64,000 bases of DNA from Actinorugispora endophytica (GTDB taxonomy: Bacteria; Actinomycetota; Actinomycetes; Streptosporangiales; Streptosporangiaceae). This document shows, piece by piece, positions 36,322 to 46,600 of the stretch. Within the stretch, counting starts at the first letter, position 1. Every line of letters starts with the position of its first letter. A program made the translations under genes and the position numbers. The stretch spans positions 1 through 64,000 of the forward strand of contig NZ_SNYN01000001.1 in NCBI RefSeq assembly GCF_004363075.1. Direction: 5' to 3'. Below the pieces are notes generated by a model, which was not told the DNA's origin, did not search any database, and saw nothing but the letters and a program-made list of their open reading frames with translations.

Positions 36322-37290
36322 TCACCACCCGCCGGGCAGCTCGCCCCCGTACCAGCGCTCGAGGAGCTTGCGGGCGATGGAGACCGGCCCGGGCAGCAGG
36401 ATCTCCCCGCTCTCGGCCGCGGCGGCCAGCTCCTCGCGGCTGAGCCAGCGGACGTCGGTGATCTCCTCGAGGTCGGTTCGCGGCGCCGTGCCGACGGCCC
36501 TGGCGAAGTAGCCGAGCATCAGGCTGCGCGGGAACGGCCACGGCTGGGAGCCGAGGTAGACCGGTTCGTCGACGGCCACCCCGACCTCCTCCGCGACCTC
36601 GCGGACGACGGCGTGCTCCAGGGACTCGCCCGGCTCCACGAACCCCGCCAGGATCGAGTAGCGGTTGTCCGCCCAGTTCGGGTTGTGCGCCAGAAGGCAC
36701 TGCTCGACGCCGTCCACGGTCCGGTGGACCAGCATGATCACGGCCGGGTCCATGCGCGGGAACTGCTCGCTGCCGTCGTTCTCGCAGATCCGCACGTGTC
36801 CGGCCGCCTCGATCCGGGTGGGCGAGCCGCAGCGGGGGCAGAACCCGTGCCCGGCGTGCCAGTTGGCGACCGCGACGGCGTGCGTGAGCAGGCCCGAGTC
36901 GCGCCCGCTGAGCAGCGCGCCCACGTCCCGCAGGGAGGTGATCTTGGTCTCGGGCCCCTCCTCGAGCTCCACGCCCTGCTCGGCGCGCACCGCGAAGTAG
37001 GCCCGCCCCTCGCCGTCCTCGCCCAGCAGGTAGCGCTCTCCCCCGGGCGCCTGGTCCGGGCTGCGGAACACCAGCTCCGGCTGGTCGGTGCCGGTGCTGA
37101 TCAGCGCTCTGGACTGCTTGGCCAGGAGCGCCGGCCAGCCGTGCTCCCGGATGTCGCCGCGCTCCAGCACCAGGACCCGGGTGCGGGGGTCGGCCCAGGC
37201 CGCCGCCAGCCACTCGGTGTCCCTGCGCCGGTGCCCGGCGGTGTCCAGCATCCCCCGGGAGAGGGCGGGGGTCGTCGACCACTCGTTCAA
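36322..37290 (-). CDS. nudC: NAD(+) diphosphatase / NADH pyrophosphatase NudC
   Basis: A 322-aa Nudix hydrolase. Central zinc ribbon (FCPRCGSPT...HVRICEND; three Cys visible, the fourth ligand is probably replaced), Nudix box GFVEPGESLEHAVVREVAEEVGV and the NudC-specific SQPWPFPRSLM. It cleaves NAD(H) and can remove NAD caps from RNA. TTG 37290 is chosen with AGGAGA just upstream; TTG 37302 is possible. It lies 16 nt after the M20 peptidase stop on the same strand, so the two form an operon. Confidence 0.93.
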   Translation of the reverse strand: MNEWSTTPALSRGMLDTAGHRRRDTEWLAAAWADPRTRVLVLERGDIREHGWPALLAKQSRALISTGTDQPELVFRSPDQAPGGERYLLGEDGEGRAYFAVRAEQGVELEEGPETKITSLRDVGALLSGRDSGLLTHAVAVANWHAGHGFCPRCGSPTRIEAAGHVRICENDGSEQFPRMDPAVIMLVHRTVDGVEQCLLAHNPNWADNRYSILAGFVEPGESLEHAVVREVAEEVGVAVDEPVYLGSQPWPFPRSLMLGYFARAVGTAPRTDLEEITDVRWLSREELAAAAESGEILLPGPVSIARKLLERWYGGELPGGW

Positions 37291-37306
37291 CTGTCTCCTC
37301 AACGGT

Positions 37307-38689
37307 TCAACCGCGCAGCGCGGTGGCGTAGGCGTCCCACAGGTAGGCGACGCTCTCGGCGCCCTTGAGCAGCAGCGGGATCTCCACCTTCTCGTTGGGC
37401 GCGTGGATGCGGTCCGAGTTCAGGCCGACCGCGACGAACACGAGCGGCGCGCCGAGGACGTCCGCGATGTCGGCCTCGGGCCCGCTTCCGCCCTCGCGCG
37501 TGTAGAGGACCTCGGAGCCGAACGCCCTGGCCATGGCCTCACGGGCGGCCCGCACCCCCGCCGACTCCAGGTCCGACGCGCACGGGCGCACGCCGGGGCC
37601 GCCGAACCCGATCTCGGCGCGCAGCCCGTCGGGCAGGTTGTCCAGCACGTACCGGCGGACCCGCTCCTGGATCCGCAGCGGCTCCTGGTCGGGAACCAGC
37701 CGGAAGCTCACCTTGGCGTGCGCCGAACGCGGCACGATCGTCTTTCCGCCCGCGCCGGTGTGCCCGCCCCACATGCCGTTGACCTCCGCGGTGGGACGGA
37801 CCCAGACCCGCTCCAGGGTGCTGTACCCGGCCTCGCCGACCGCCGCGGCGCTGTTCGCGGTCCGCAGCCACTCGGCCTCGTCGAACGGCAGCCTGGCGAT
37901 GGCCTCGCGCTCGCCCGGGGAGATCTCCACGACGTCGTCGTAGAAGCCGGGGACGGCCACACGCCCGTCGGCGTCGTGCATCCCGGCCAGGAGCGCGGCC
38001 AGCGCCCGCGCCGGGTTGGGCACGGCCCCGCCGAAGGAGCCGCTGTGCAGGTCGGTCCCCGGTCCGTAGACGTCGATCTGGCAGTCGGTCAGGCCGCGCA
38101 TGCCCACGCACATCGAGGGCACGTCCGCGGCCCACATGGTGGTGTCGGAGACGACCACGACGTCGCAGTCGAGCCGGTCGCGGTGGCGGGCGAGCAGGTC
38201 GGCGAAGTGCGGTGACCCCGACTCCTCCTCGCCCTCGACCAGGAGCTTGACGGTCACGGGCGGGGCGTCCGCGCCGGAGGCGGCCAGGTTCGCGCGCAGG
38301 CCCAGGGTGTGGAACAGCACCTGGCCCTTGTCGTCGGAGGAGCCGCGTCCGACCAGCCGATCCCCGACCACGGTCGGCGTGAAGGGGTCGGTGTCCCACG
38401 CCTCGACCGGGTCCACCGGCTGCACGTCGTGGTGCCCGTAGACGACGACCGTGGGCGCGTCGGGATCCGCGGCGGGCCATTCGGCGAACACCGCGGGCAG
38501 CCCCGGGGTCTCCCAGACCTCCACCACGGGGAACCCGGTGGTCCTGAGGTGCCCGGCCAGCCACTCCGCGGAGCGGCGCACGTCGCCGTGGTGCGCGGGG
38601 TCCGCCGAGATCGACGGTATGGCGAGCCAGCGGCTCAGGGTCTCGACGAACCCGTCCCGGCCGGCTTCGATGTAACTGCGCGCGTCCAT
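37307..38689 (-). CDS. M20 family dipeptidase/carboxypeptidase
   Basis: A 460-aa zinc peptidase. VVYGHHDVQPVDP gives the first His/Asp ligands, GRGSSDDKGQV the bridging Asp, VEGEEESGSPH the catalytic Glu pair, and HSGSFGGAVPNPA marks the dimerisation lid; the final His is in SDRIHAPNE. This is the CNDP/ArgE-like dipeptidase subgroup, cytoplasmic, with broad dipeptide specificity. Length is normal. Upstream gene of the nudC pair. Confidence 0.93.
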   Translation of the reverse strand: MDARSYIEAGRDGFVETLSRWLAIPSISADPAHHGDVRRSAEWLAGHLRTTGFPVVEVWETPGLPAVFAEWPAADPDAPTVVVYGHHDVQPVDPVEAWDTDPFTPTVVGDRLVGRGSSDDKGQVLFHTLGLRANLAASGADAPPVTVKLLVEGEEESGSPHFADLLARHRDRLDCDVVVVSDTTMWAADVPSMCVGMRGLTDCQIDVYGPGTDLHSGSFGGAVPNPARALAALLAGMHDADGRVAVPGFYDDVVEISPGEREAIARLPFDEAEWLRTANSAAAVGEAGYSTLERVWVRPTAEVNGMWGGHTGAGGKTIVPRSAHAKVSFRLVPDQEPLRIQERVRRYVLDNLPDGLRAEIGFGGPGVRPCASDLESAGVRAAREAMARAFGSEVLYTREGGSGPEADIADVLGAPLVFVAVGLNSDRIHAPNEKVEIPLLLKGAESVAYLWDAYATALRG

Positions 38690-39018
38690 CCGCGGACCCC
38701 GATCACCTCAAGTACGTCTTACGGCGGTTACGAGCCTACGACGTCGGGCGCGTCCTCCCGTTGGCCCCGGCGGACCGGGAGAGCCCCCTCCCGGTGCCGC
38801 CCCCGCGCGGAACCGCACGGTCGAGGGAACCGAAAGCCTTCCCCAAACCGCTTCCACCCGAGGGAACCGCGGTACCCGATGGGTACGTACCGGGCAGCGA
38901 ACGGCCGTCGCAGGGGCACTCCTGCCGACTCGCGCCCCTCAGTCGTGGAGGGGCTCCCGTCCCCGCCGGTGAGGTTCTTCTCGTCTCACCGCCGGTCACC
39001 CGTCCGGAAGGACCGCTC
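38690..39018. other. Divergent region M20 peptidase / decarboxylase-like gene
   Basis: 329 bp. The decarboxylase frame stays open through most of it (from 38761), but the sequence is Arg/Pro/Ser low complexity and a good Shine-Dalgarno marks ATG 39019. I see no RNA or repeat. Confidence 0.4.
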
Positions 39019-40158
39019 ATGATCGAGCTGCCAAGACGTGTCCGAGACCACGCGCTGACACTTCCCCCCGACCGCTTCCCCGTGTGGGTCTGCGACCTGG
39101 ACCTGCTGGACGAGCGGACGCGCGGGGTGCGCGCGCTCCTCCCTCCGGGGGTCGAGCTGCACTACCGCGCGCAGGCCGCTCCCGACCCGGGGGTGATCAC
39201 CGCGCTGGCTCCGCGCGTGGACGGCTTCGAGGCCGCGTCGGGCGACGAGCTCGAACGGGTGCGCGCGGCCGCGCCCGGAGCGCGGACCGCGTTCGGTGGC
39301 CCCGGCAAGACCGCCGCCGAACTCGCCCGCGCGGTCGCGGTCCCGGGAACCGTCGTCCACGTGGAGAGCCCTGACGAGCTGCGCCTCCTGGCGAACGCCG
39401 GCGAGGCCGTCGGGCGCGACGTGGACGTGCTGCTGCGGGTGAGCCCGCCCCCCGTGGGGGACGGCGGCCCGGAGGCGGCCCCGGCGGGACCGGACGTCTT
39501 CGGGATGGACCCGGCGTCCCTGGTGGCCTGCGCGGCGGTCCTGGCCGCGAGTCCGCGCGTGCGACTGCGGGGGTTCGCCGTCCACGTGGCGCGCCCCCTG
39601 CCCGTGGACGCCATGGGCTCGCTGACGCGGGAGCTGATGGCCGCGCTGCGGACCTGGAGCGCCCTGTTCGACCTGGCGGACCCGTGCTACGCGATCAGCG
39701 GCGGGATGGCGGCCGACCGCTTCGACTGGGCCTGCTACGGGAGGTTCCTGGCGGCCCTGGTCCGCCCCGGGGAGACCCTGCGGATCACCGCGGGCCGGTC
39801 GCTGACCGCGGGCTGCGGCTGGTACCTGACCCGGGTGATCGACGTCAAGCGCACCCACGGCCGTGCCTTCGCCGTGGTCGACGGCCCCAGCGCGGACGTC
39901 GGGGACGCCGTCGTCGTCCCCCGGGACGACCCGGCCGCCTGGACCGCGCCCTGGCCCCGCCCGGCCCTGGAGGCCGAACGCGTGGCCGTGGCGGGGCGCT
40001 CCCCCGCCTCCGTGCCGGCACGGCCGAACGAGGTCGACGTCGACCGGCTGCGCCCCGGCGACGTCCTGGCCTTCCTCTCGCCGGGCACGCCCGCGCCGAC
40101 GGTGCACTACGTCACCGGCGACGTCCGCCAGAGCCAGGAGAGCACCCCGGCGCCCTAG
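39019..40158 (+). CDS. Fold-type III PLP decarboxylase homologue, probably catalytically inactive
   Basis: 379 aa resembling DapDC/ornithine decarboxylase-type enzymes (siderophore-type). Recognisable blocks are VWVCDLDLL, DGFEAASGDELERV, AFGGPGKTAAELARA, VHVESPDELRLL, FGMDP, AISGGM and AGCGWYLTRVIDVKRTHGR. The PLP Schiff-base lysine of the YAVKAN motif is Gln52 here (HYRAQAAP), the EPGR phosphate-binding motif is ITAGR, and the C-terminal GPxCxxxD motif is not evident. ATG 39019 has GGAAGGA upstream. It may be a pseudo-enzyme or have a new role. It converges with adnB across P element 3. Confidence 0.75.
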   Translation: MIELPRRVRDHALTLPPDRFPVWVCDLDLLDERTRGVRALLPPGVELHYRAQAAPDPGVITALAPRVDGFEAASGDELERVRAAAPGARTAFGGPGKTAAELARAVAVPGTVVHVESPDELRLLANAGEAVGRDVDVLLRVSPPPVGDGGPEAAPAGPDVFGMDPASLVACAAVLAASPRVRLRGFAVHVARPLPVDAMGSLTRELMAALRTWSALFDLADPCYAISGGMAADRFDWACYGRFLAALVRPGETLRITAGRSLTAGCGWYLTRVIDVKRTHGRAFAVVDGPSADVGDAVVVPRDDPAAWTAPWPRPALEAERVAVAGRSPASVPARPNEVDVDRLRPGDVLAFLSPGTPAPTVHYVTGDVRQSQESTPAP

Positions 40159-40180
40159 CCTCCCGCGTGTCCGTTTCTCT

Positions 40181-40244
40181 CGCCGGTCGTGACCTTCCCG
40201 GGGTCTCGATCGCCTCCGAGACCCTGAGAAGGCCACGACCGGCG
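40181..40244. repeat. P element 3, imperfect palindrome
   Basis: Arms 40181-40207 and 40218-40244 pair with several mismatches (CGCCGGTCGTGACCTTCC type). It lies between the converging decarboxylase-like gene and adnB, ending 3 bp from the adnB stop. The most diverged member along with P4 and P5. Confidence 0.75.
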
Positions 40245-40246
40245 GG

Positions 40247-43200
40247 TTATCCCGGGGCGGGGACCGCGTTGATGAGGGCGGCCAGGCCGTCGGCGTCGAG
40301 GAGGTCCGCGGGGCGCACGGTCTCGTCGGCGCGGACGTAGTGGAAGGCGGCGCGCACCCGCTCGAGGGGGACCCCGGCGAGCCGGGCCCAGGCGATGCGG
40401 TAGGCGGCCAGCTGCACGGCCACCGCCCGGCGCTCGCGGGCGGTGGCGGGCGGGTGCCCGGTCTTCCAGTCCACGACGTCGTAGCGGTCCTGGTCGGCGT
40501 CGTGGAAGACGGCGTCCATGCGGCCCCGGACGAGCCGGTCGCCGAGGATCGTCTCGAAGGAGACCTCCACCTCCAGCGGGGTGCGGTCGCCCCACTCGCT
40601 CGCCTCGAACAGGCGCTGGAGCTCCTCCAGGTCGGCGTCCCGCCCCGCGGTCTCGTCGGCGGCGCCGGGCAGCTCGTCCGGGTCCACCAGGCTCTGCTGC
40701 CCGAAGCGGTGCTCCAGCCAGGTGTGGAAGGCGGTGCCCCGGCGGGTGTGCGGCGCGGGCGGGCGCGGCAGCGGGCGGCGGATCTGGCGGGCCAGGCCCG
40801 CGGGGTCGCGCGCCAGGGACACCAGCGAGGACACCGTCAGGTGCGCGGGCAGCTCCACCTCGGCGCTGTCGCCGCCCGCCTGCTCGGCGTCGCGGTTGCG
40901 CAGCAGCAGCTCGGTGTCGCGCTCCCAGCCGTCCAGTCGGCGCCGCCAGGAGCCCTTCATCGCGGCGCGGTCCAGGAGCTCCAGGTACCGCTCCCCGGTC
41001 CCGTCCTTGGCGCGCTCCACCAGTTCGGCGGCGTCGGCGACCCGCTCGTGGTGGGCGTCGGGGCGACGCGGCCAGGTTGCGGGGGCCCGCTCGGCCATCT
41101 GCGGGTTGGCGTCGTCCTCGCCGGGGGCGGGGGTCCAGACCGCGACGCGGCCCGCACCCGCCTCGCACACCTCTCTGACCTCCTCCAGGAACACCGAGGG
41201 CCCGCGCTTCCCGGCGGTCTCGGCCCCCCAGTGGTGCCCGGTGCACAGCAGCGCGAACGCCGCCCTGGTCACCGCGACGTAGGCGAGGCGGCGCTCCTCC
41301 ATGGTGTCGCGGCGCTTCTCCTCCTCCCGGAAGCGCTTGATGTGCTCGGCTCCCACGTCGACGAGGCCGGGCAGTCCGGCCCGGTCGCCGCGCAGCGGGA
41401 AGGGCAGCTCGGCGGGGCGCTCGGTCCAGCTCTTGCCCGTTCCGGGGCTGGTGGGGAACACCCCCTGGCTGAGGCCGGGCACCACCACCATCGGCCACTG
41501 CAGGCCCTTGGCCGCGTGCACGGTCATGAGCTTGACGGTGTCGGTCGAGCTGACCCGCTCACCGGGGTTGAGGCCGCGCTCGGTGTCCTCCGCCGAGTTC
41601 AGGAACGCGAGGAAGGCGCTGAGCGTGGGCGCGTCGCTGCTGCCGACGAAACGCACGGCGGCGTCCACGAAGGCGTCGAGATCGGCGCGGGCGGCCACCT
41701 GGTCGCGGCCGGGCCGGGCGCCGACCTCGATGTCGAGGCCGAGGGTCCGCTCGACCTCGGTGATCAGGTCGGGCAGCGGCTGGGAGACCTGGCCGCGCAG
41801 CTCGCGCAGCTCGGCGGCGAGGTCGCGAAGCCGCCGGTGCCCGGTCTCGGAGTAGCGTTCGGCGGGCCCGAGGTCGTCGAGCGCGTCGACGAGGCTGCCG
41901 GTCTCGGCGGTCAGGTCCAGGACGGTCCGGCGCAGCGGGTCCGCCTCCTCGACCGGCGCCTCGGCGCCTCGGCCGCGCAGGTCCCGGCGCGCCTCCTGGG
42001 CCAGTTCGACGGCGCGCTTGTTGAGCGCCACCAGGTCGCGCGGTCCGAGCCGCCAGCGGGGGCCGGTGAGGATCCGGGCGAGCTCGTGCCCCGCCGTGGG
42101 ATCGTGCAGGACGCGCAGGGTGGCGACGATGTCGCGCACCTCGGGCACGCTGATCAGCCCGCCCAGGCCCACCACCTCGACGGGGATGTCGCGGGCCTCC
42201 AGGGCCCTGCGCAGCAGCGGGAACTGGGAGCGCTTGCGGCACAGCACCGCGACGTCGCCGTACCCCATCGGCCCGCGGGCCTCCTGCTCGGGCCAGGGCC
42301 GGCCGTCGGGCGCGTGGTGCTTCCTCCCGGACTCCTCCACGGCCAGCGCGATCTGGTCGGCGATCCACTCGGCCTCCTCGGTCTCCGTGCCGAACAGGCC
42401 GCAGGTGACCTGGCCGCGGTCGCGGCGTGCCGGACCGGGGTAGAGCACGGGGACGGAGTCGGCCTCGGCGCGCAGGTCCTCGGCGACGCGCTTGGCCACG
42501 GCCAGCACGCTCTCGCCGTTGCGGAAGCTCGTGGCCAGCTGGCGGACCGACGCCGCGCGGCCGGGGCGCTCGGGGAAGTGGGTGGGGAAGGCGGTGAGGT
42601 TGCCCGCGCTGGCGCCGCGCCACCCGTAGATGGACTGGCAGGGGTCGCCGACGGCGGTGACGGGATGGCCGCCGCCGAACAGCGCCTGGAGCAGGACCAG
42701 CTGGGCGTGGCTGGTGTCCTGGTACTCGTCGAGGAGCACCACGTGGTAGCGGCTCTTCTCGATGAGGGAGACCTCGGGGTGCCGCTCGGCGATGCGCGCG
42801 GCGAGCGCGACCTGGTCGCCGAAGTCCATGGCCTCCCGGTCGTTCTTGAGTTGGGTGAAGCGCTCCAGCAGCGGCAGGAGCTGCTCGCGGTGGCCCTGCG
42901 CGGCGAGCAGGTTCCGGGTGGCCGCGGCGGGCTTCTTGGGCAGGGCCTCGACGCGCCCGCGCAGCCAGTCGCCGAACCGGCGCACGTCGTCGGGGACGCG
43001 CAGGTGCTCGGCGAGTTCCCCCGAGAGCGCCAGGACGTCGTTGACGACGGTGGCGGGAGCCGAGCCCACCGCGTCCATCGGCCCCGAGTAGGTGCTGACC
43101 ACGCGGTTGGCGAGCTGCCAGGCCACGGCCGGGGAGACGAGGCGGGTCCCGGGTTCGACGGCCTCGCGCAGCGCGTGGTCGCCGACCAGGCGCGCGGCGT

Positions 43201-43552
43201 AGGAGTGGTACGTGGAGACGGCGGGCTCGCCGTCCAGGACGTCGTCGGGGACGGCGTCCGCGCCGCGCAGCTGGTCGAGCCGCTTGCGGACGCGTTCGGC
43301 GAGCTCGGCCGCGGCCTTGCGGGTGAAGGTGAGTCCGAGCACGTTCTCGGGGCGCACGTGCCCGTTGGCGACCAGCCACACCACCCGGCCGGCCATCGTC
43401 TCGCTCTTGCCGGACCCGGCGCCCGCGACCACCACTCCCGGCCGCAGCGGCGCGGATATGACCGCGGCCTGCTCCGGCGTGGGTTCGGGTTGTCCGAGCA
43501 GCCGTGCCAGCTGCGCGGGGCCGTAGGCGCCGCGGATCGGGGTCTCGGTCAT
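40247..43552 (-). CDS. adnB: AdnB subunit of the AdnAB helicase-nuclease
   Basis: 1101 aa, equal to the length I recall for M. tuberculosis AdnB. N-terminal UvrD-type helicase (Walker A VAGAGSGKSETM, TFTRKAAAEL, LLDEYQDTSHAQL, GDPCQSIYGWRGAS, HAAKGLQWPMVVVPG, AYVAVTRAA) and a C-terminal PD-(D/E)XK nuclease (RGRMDAVF...YDVVDWKTG). AdnAB resects DNA double-strand ends in place of RecBCD. ATG 43552 is used; a GTG at 43585 with AGGAGG just after it makes the exact start uncertain. It lies about 110 bp downstream of adnA. Confidence 0.93.
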   Translation of the reverse strand: MTETPIRGAYGPAQLARLLGQPEPTPEQAAVISAPLRPGVVVAGAGSGKSETMAGRVVWLVANGHVRPENVLGLTFTRKAAAELAERVRKRLDQLRGADAVPDDVLDGEPAVSTYHSYAARLVGDHALREAVEPGTRLVSPAVAWQLANRVVSTYSGPMDAVGSAPATVVNDVLALSGELAEHLRVPDDVRRFGDWLRGRVEALPKKPAAATRNLLAAQGHREQLLPLLERFTQLKNDREAMDFGDQVALAARIAERHPEVSLIEKSRYHVVLLDEYQDTSHAQLVLLQALFGGGHPVTAVGDPCQSIYGWRGASAGNLTAFPTHFPERPGRAASVRQLATSFRNGESVLAVAKRVAEDLRAEADSVPVLYPGPARRDRGQVTCGLFGTETEEAEWIADQIALAVEESGRKHHAPDGRPWPEQEARGPMGYGDVAVLCRKRSQFPLLRRALEARDIPVEVVGLGGLISVPEVRDIVATLRVLHDPTAGHELARILTGPRWRLGPRDLVALNKRAVELAQEARRDLRGRGAEAPVEEADPLRRTVLDLTAETGSLVDALDDLGPAERYSETGHRRLRDLAAELRELRGQVSQPLPDLITEVERTLGLDIEVGARPGRDQVAARADLDAFVDAAVRFVGSSDAPTLSAFLAFLNSAEDTERGLNPGERVSSTDTVKLMTVHAAKGLQWPMVVVPGLSQGVFPTSPGTGKSWTERPAELPFPLRGDRAGLPGLVDVGAEHIKRFREEEKRRDTMEERRLAYVAVTRAAFALLCTGHHWGAETAGKRGPSVFLEEVREVCEAGAGRVAVWTPAPGEDDANPQMAERAPATWPRRPDAHHERVADAAELVERAKDGTGERYLELLDRAAMKGSWRRRLDGWERDTELLLRNRDAEQAGGDSAEVELPAHLTVSSLVSLARDPAGLARQIRRPLPRPPAPHTRRGTAFHTWLEHRFGQQSLVDPDELPGAADETAGRDADLEELQRLFEASEWGDRTPLEVEVSFETILGDRLVRGRMDAVFHDADQDRYDVVDWKTGHPPATARERRAVAVQLAAYRIAWARLAGVPLERVRAAFHYVRADETVRPADLLDADGLAALINAVPAPG

Positions 43553-43662
43553 GGAAATCGGCGCGGCCGCGCCGTTCCTCCTCACTGCGGGTCGTCGAGC
43601 CGGGAGCCGACTCGAACACCTTTTCTATCCCATTCGCGGAACCGGCGGTGGGAAGGGGAGCG

Positions 43663-46600
43663 TCACACCTGGTCGCCGTCGCTCTGGGCCGGGCAGCTGG
43701 AGCGGACCGAGCAGTGGCGGCACGACCGGTTGACGGTGGCCCGGAAGGTGGCCCCGGCCATTCCGGTCGCCACCTCGCGGACCAGGTGCTCGGGCCACCG
43801 GGGCTCGGGGTCGTCCGCCAGGGCCGGCTGGGCCTGCTCCTTGGGTTTGACCCGGTCGCCGATCTGGACGAGGGCCGCGCCCCCCGGGCCGGTCAGGCCG
43901 TAGTGGTCGAAGGCGGCCTTGAGCACGGCCAGCTGGTAGACGCCGAGCTGGGGGTGGCGGCCGATCTCGCCGTCGGGCGGCGCCTTGCCGGTCTTGATGT
44001 CGATGACGACCCCGCGGCCCTCCGCGTCCCTCTCCAGGCGGTCGACGCGGCCGACGATCTCGATCCCGCCGATGTCGACCTTGAAGCCCTCCTCGGTGGC
44101 GACCAGCTCCCGCTGGTTCTGGTCCTGCCAGGTCATGAACCTGGCGACCATCGCCTCGGCCTTCTCGCGCTGCTTGTCGGCGTACCAGGGGCCGCCGAAG
44201 TCCAGCTCGGACCAGATCGCGTCCATGCGCCGCCGGATCTCGGGGAGGTCCGCGCCCTCGGCCACCAGGACGGCGATGGCGTGCACGATGCTGCCGAGGT
44301 TGGAGGAGACCTGCGGACGCTGCGCGCCCGCGGCGCTCTCCAGCAGCCAGCGCAGCTCGCACTCGCCGAACTTCTCCACCTGGGAGGGCGACACCCGGAT
44401 CTGCTCGTCGTCCGCCACGAGCGGGCTCTCGTCGGAGGTCTCGGTGAGGGCGTACCACTCGGACGGGTCGGCCCCGCGCACCCCCGCCCGGGCGAGGCGG
44501 GCCAGGTGGGCGGCTGCCGCGCGGCGCAGCGGCTGGTCGGTCCGGGGGTCCGCCAGGGCCGACCGCAGGTCCGCGACCAGAGCGGGCAGCGACAGCGAGC
44601 GCCTGCCGGTGGCGACCCGCTCGGGTTCGCCCAGGCCCAGTTCGGCGAGGAAGCGCGAGGGGCGCTCCTCGGTGTCCTCGCCCCCGACCGCCGTCACGAC
44701 GAGGTCGTGCCGGGCCCGGGTGACGGCGACGTAGAAGAGCCGCCGCTCCTCGTCCAGCAGTTTGGACACCACGGCGGCCGTGGAGGTCTCGGTGAACCCG
44801 GCGACCGTGTCGAGCAGCTGGTCGACCCCGAGGAGCGAGCCGCGCAGGCGCAGGTCCGGCCACTCCCCCTCCTGCGCCCCGGCCACCACGACCAGGTCCC
44901 ACTCCAGGCCCTTGGAGCGGTGCGCGGTGAGGACGCGGACCGCCTCGCCCTGCGGGGCGTGCTCGGCGAGCGTGTCGGCGGGGATCTCCTGCGCCTCCAG
45001 GTCCTCCAGGAAGCCTTCGGGGGCGCCGGGCGGCAGCCGGTCGCAGTAGCGCGCGGCGCTCTCGAACAGCGCCACGACCGAGTCCAGGTCGCGGTCGGCC
45101 GCGGCTCCCCGGCGTCCGCCCGCCCGGCTGGCCCTGAGCAGCCGGTCGGCGAGGCCGGACCGGCGCCACACCTCCCACAGCACGTCCTCGGCCGAGGCGC
45201 CCTTGGCGGCGCCGTCGCGGACCAGCCGCAGCAGCGCGGCGATCCGGTCGGCGGGGGCGCGCACCTCGGGGTCGACCATCACGAGGTCCCGGGGGTCCTT
45301 GAGGACCTCGGCGAGCAGGACGGCGGAGGTGCGGTTGCCCCCGGAGTCGAGTTCGAGCTGGCGCAGCGCCCGGCCGAGCCTGCGCAGCCGGATGCTGTCG
45401 GCCTCCCCGAACGCGCTGGTCAGAAGCTCGTGCGCGGCGGCCTCGTCGAGGCTCTCCGGGTGCAGCGCACAGCGGATCAGCAGCAGCATCGGGCGCACCA
45501 GCGGTTCGGCGGCCAGCGGCAGCTCGTCCCCGCCCACGGCCACCGGGACGCTCGCCGCGATCAGGGCGCGGCGCAGCACCGGGATCTGCCTGGACGCCGA
45601 GCGCACCAGCACCGCCATCCGGGACCAGGGAACCCCGTCGACGAGGTGCGCGCGGCGCAGGGTGTCGGCGATGACGGCGGCCTCCTGCGCGGGGCTCTCG
45701 GCGAGCAGCACCCTGGCCCTGCCCTCGTCGGCCGCGTCGGCGGGCGCGAGGCGGCGGTGGGCGTTGACGGGGCCGCCGTCGGGGCTGGGCGCGGCGGGCA
45801 GCCGCTGGGCCAGGTGCCGCGAGGCGGCCAGCAGCACGGGGCCGCTGCGCCGGCAGACCCGGAGCGCGACCACCGGGGCGGCCTCCCCGGTGACGGCGCG
45901 GAAGCGGTCGGGGAACTCCAGGATGTTGCGCACGTCGGCGCCGCGGAAACCGTAGATGGACTGGTCGGGGTCGCCCACCGCGACGAGGTCGCGGCCGTCT
46001 CCCGCGAGGGCGCGCAGCAGCTCCTCCTGCGCCGGGTCGGTGTCCTGGTACTCGTCGACGAACACCACCTCGCGCGCGGCGCGCTCCCGGGCCTGGATCT
46101 CGGGGTCCGCGAGCAGGTTCGCGGCGACGCGGACCAGTTCGGCGTAGTTGAAGGTGGGGACCGGCGCGATGTCGAACCGGCCGATGTAGCGGTCCAGGAA
46201 TCCGCCGGCGGCCGCCCAGTCGGCGCGGTCGTGCGCGCCGCCGAGCTCCTGGAGGCCGGGAGCGTCCACACCGCGCTCCTGGGCGCGCATCAGGAAGTCG
46301 CGCAGCTCCTCGGCGAACCCGCGGGTGTGCAGCACCGGGCGCATCCGCTCGGGCCAGGCGCCCGCGCCGTCGCCGATCTCGCCGGACAGCAGCTCCCGGA
46401 CCTCCATCAGCTGCTCGGGGCCGGACAGCAGCCGGGGCGCGAGGTCGCCCGCGCGCTGGAACTCACGGCGGATCAGCGCGTAGGCGTAGCTGTGGAAGGT
46501 GAGGGCGAGCGGTTCGCGGGTGGTGCGCCGCAGCCGCGCGGTGATGCGCTCGCGCAGCTCCTGGGCGGCCTTGCGGCTGAAGGTGAGCACGAGCACGCGG

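Noticed and set aside
38761-39018. Longer N-terminus for the decarboxylase-like protein
   Set aside because: The 86 extra residues are Arg/Pro/Ser low complexity with no match to the family. GGAAGGA precedes ATG 39019.
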